This document shows, piece by piece, positions 33,414 to 33,904 of a stretch of 33,904 bases of DNA. The notes under the pieces are model-generated. The model did no database searches and was not told where the DNA came from. It worked only from the letters and a program-made list of their open reading frames with translations. Position 1 is the first letter of the stretch. Every line of letters starts with the position of its first letter. The stretch comes from Rubritepida sp. (GTDB taxonomy: Bacteria > Pseudomonadota > Alphaproteobacteria > Acetobacterales > Acetobacteraceae), in assembly GCA_014376425.1 (NCBI GenBank), contig JACMRO010000324.1, forward strand, positions 1-33,904, written 5' to 3'. The position numbers and the translations under genes were made by a program.

Positions 33414-33904
33414 GGCGGCACCGGCAGGCCTTTTCCGCGGAGGAATTCCGGGTTGAACAGCTTGGACTGGTAGCGCGCGCCGCCATCGCACAGGATGGTC
33501 ACGACGGTATGGCCCGGCCCCAGGCGGCGCGCCACGGCGATGGCGGCGGCGACGTTCAGCCCCGCGCTGCCACCCACCGAGATGCCCTCATGGATGGTCA
33601 GGTCGAAAACCTGCTCCAGTGCCAGCTCATCAGTGATCTGCACCGCGTCGTCGATCGGCGCGCCTTCCAGGTTGGCCGGCACGCGCGACTGGCCGATCCC
33701 CTCGGTGATCGAGCTGCCGGTCGACTCCAGGCTGCCGTTGGTGACCCAGTCATACAGCGCGCTCCCCATCGGGTCGGCCAGCGTGATGCGGATGGCGGGA
33801 TTGTGCGCGCGCAATGCCAGGCCCACGCCGGCCAGTGTGCCGCCGGTGCCACAGGCGCAGGTGAAGGCATCGACCCGACCCTGGGTCTGCGCCCAGATCT
33901 CGGC
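33404..33904 (-). CDS. Cysteine synthase / PLP-dependent paralogue, 5' part outside the window
   Basis: The C-terminal 166 residues of a second fold-type II PLP enzyme: AEIWAQTQGRVDAFTCACGT followed by GGTLAGVG (phosphate loop), then DPMGSALYDWVTNGSLES, GIGQSRVPANLEGAPIDDAV and HEGISVGGSAGLNVAAAIAV. It resembles cysteine synthase A with a short insertion, and ends FLRGKGLPVPPWM. The catalytic Lys and the N-terminal half lie to the right of the window. It overlaps the next synthase by ten bases, so both are in one operon with cysE. Confidence 0.85.
   Translation of the reverse strand, partial: AEIWAQTQGRVDAFTCACGTGGTLAGVGLALRAHNPAIRITLADPMGSALYDWVTNGSLESTGSSITEGIGQSRVPANLEGAPIDDAVQITDELALEQVFDLTIHEGISVGGSAGLNVAAAIAVARRLGPGHTVVTILCDGGARYQSKLFNPEFLRGKGLPVPPWM

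Noticed and set aside
1..33904. CRISPR arrays, tRNA and rRNA genes
   Set aside because: No regularly spaced repeats and no cloverleaf-like or rRNA-like stretches were seen on reading. No covariance search could be run.

Overview
The window is GC-rich DNA with strong third-position G/C bias, ATGA and GTGA translational overlaps, frequent GTG starts, and a gene stock typical of Alphaproteobacteria. An acid- or metal-tolerant member of the Acetobacteraceae/Rhodospirillales is my best guess, made from family content alone and not from any search. It reads as an accessory metal- and stress-resistance region edged by transposon remains. No rRNA, tRNA or CRISPR was found.

Left part (1-3.8 kb): the 3' end of an IS21-family istB with two terminal repeats, an AT-rich gene-free stretch, an AI-2E/PerM-type permease, the ribosome-assembly GTPase RsgA, and an IS630-family transposase remnant just before the copper genes.

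Copper block (3.84-7.49 kb, minus strand, transcribed right to left): a Met-rich Spy/CpxP-like periplasmic protein, a small His-rich DUF2933-like membrane protein, an uncharacterised multi-span membrane protein, and a YHS/HMBD-type Cu(I) P1B-ATPase whose start overlaps the preceding stop. Then a ~700 bp stretch without a recognisable gene, and one giant gene (8.19-16.75 kb) for a cyclic beta-1,2-glucan synthase (NdvB/ChvB type). Next come a P2-type (Ca2+-like) ATPase and a CBS-CBS-BON protein, adjacent and co-oriented.

Arsenic block (21.2-27.6 kb, minus strand): PadR regulator -> ArsO-like flavoprotein -> MFS transporter -> ArsR-ArsC fusion -> GAPDH -> ArsJ. It carries two arsenate routes: reduction to arsenite by ArsC, and arsenylation by GAPDH to 1-arseno-3-phosphoglycerate with export by ArsJ. 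The PadR regulator has two vicinal Cys pairs. Its promoter carries a perfect 8-bp-armed inverted repeat in the -35/-10 spacer, and a degenerate copy lies before the flavoprotein. This PadR-led arsenic module is the most interesting element of the window. A Tat-type alkaline phosphatase diverges from it.

Four apparent frameshifts or disruptions (ArsR N-terminus, flavoprotein twice, phosphatase once) lie within about 4.1 kb, while the rest of the window, including an 8.5 kb gene, is intact. This is either local decay or local sequence error.

Right part (29.2-33.9 kb): a rhodanese-ChrB fusion, a YciE/YciF ferritin-like protein, a DUF3297 protein, and a sulfur-assimilation run of two tandem cysteine synthases and serine acetyltransferase with overlapping ends. 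The cysteine genes plausibly support thiol supply for metal and oxidative stress (inference).
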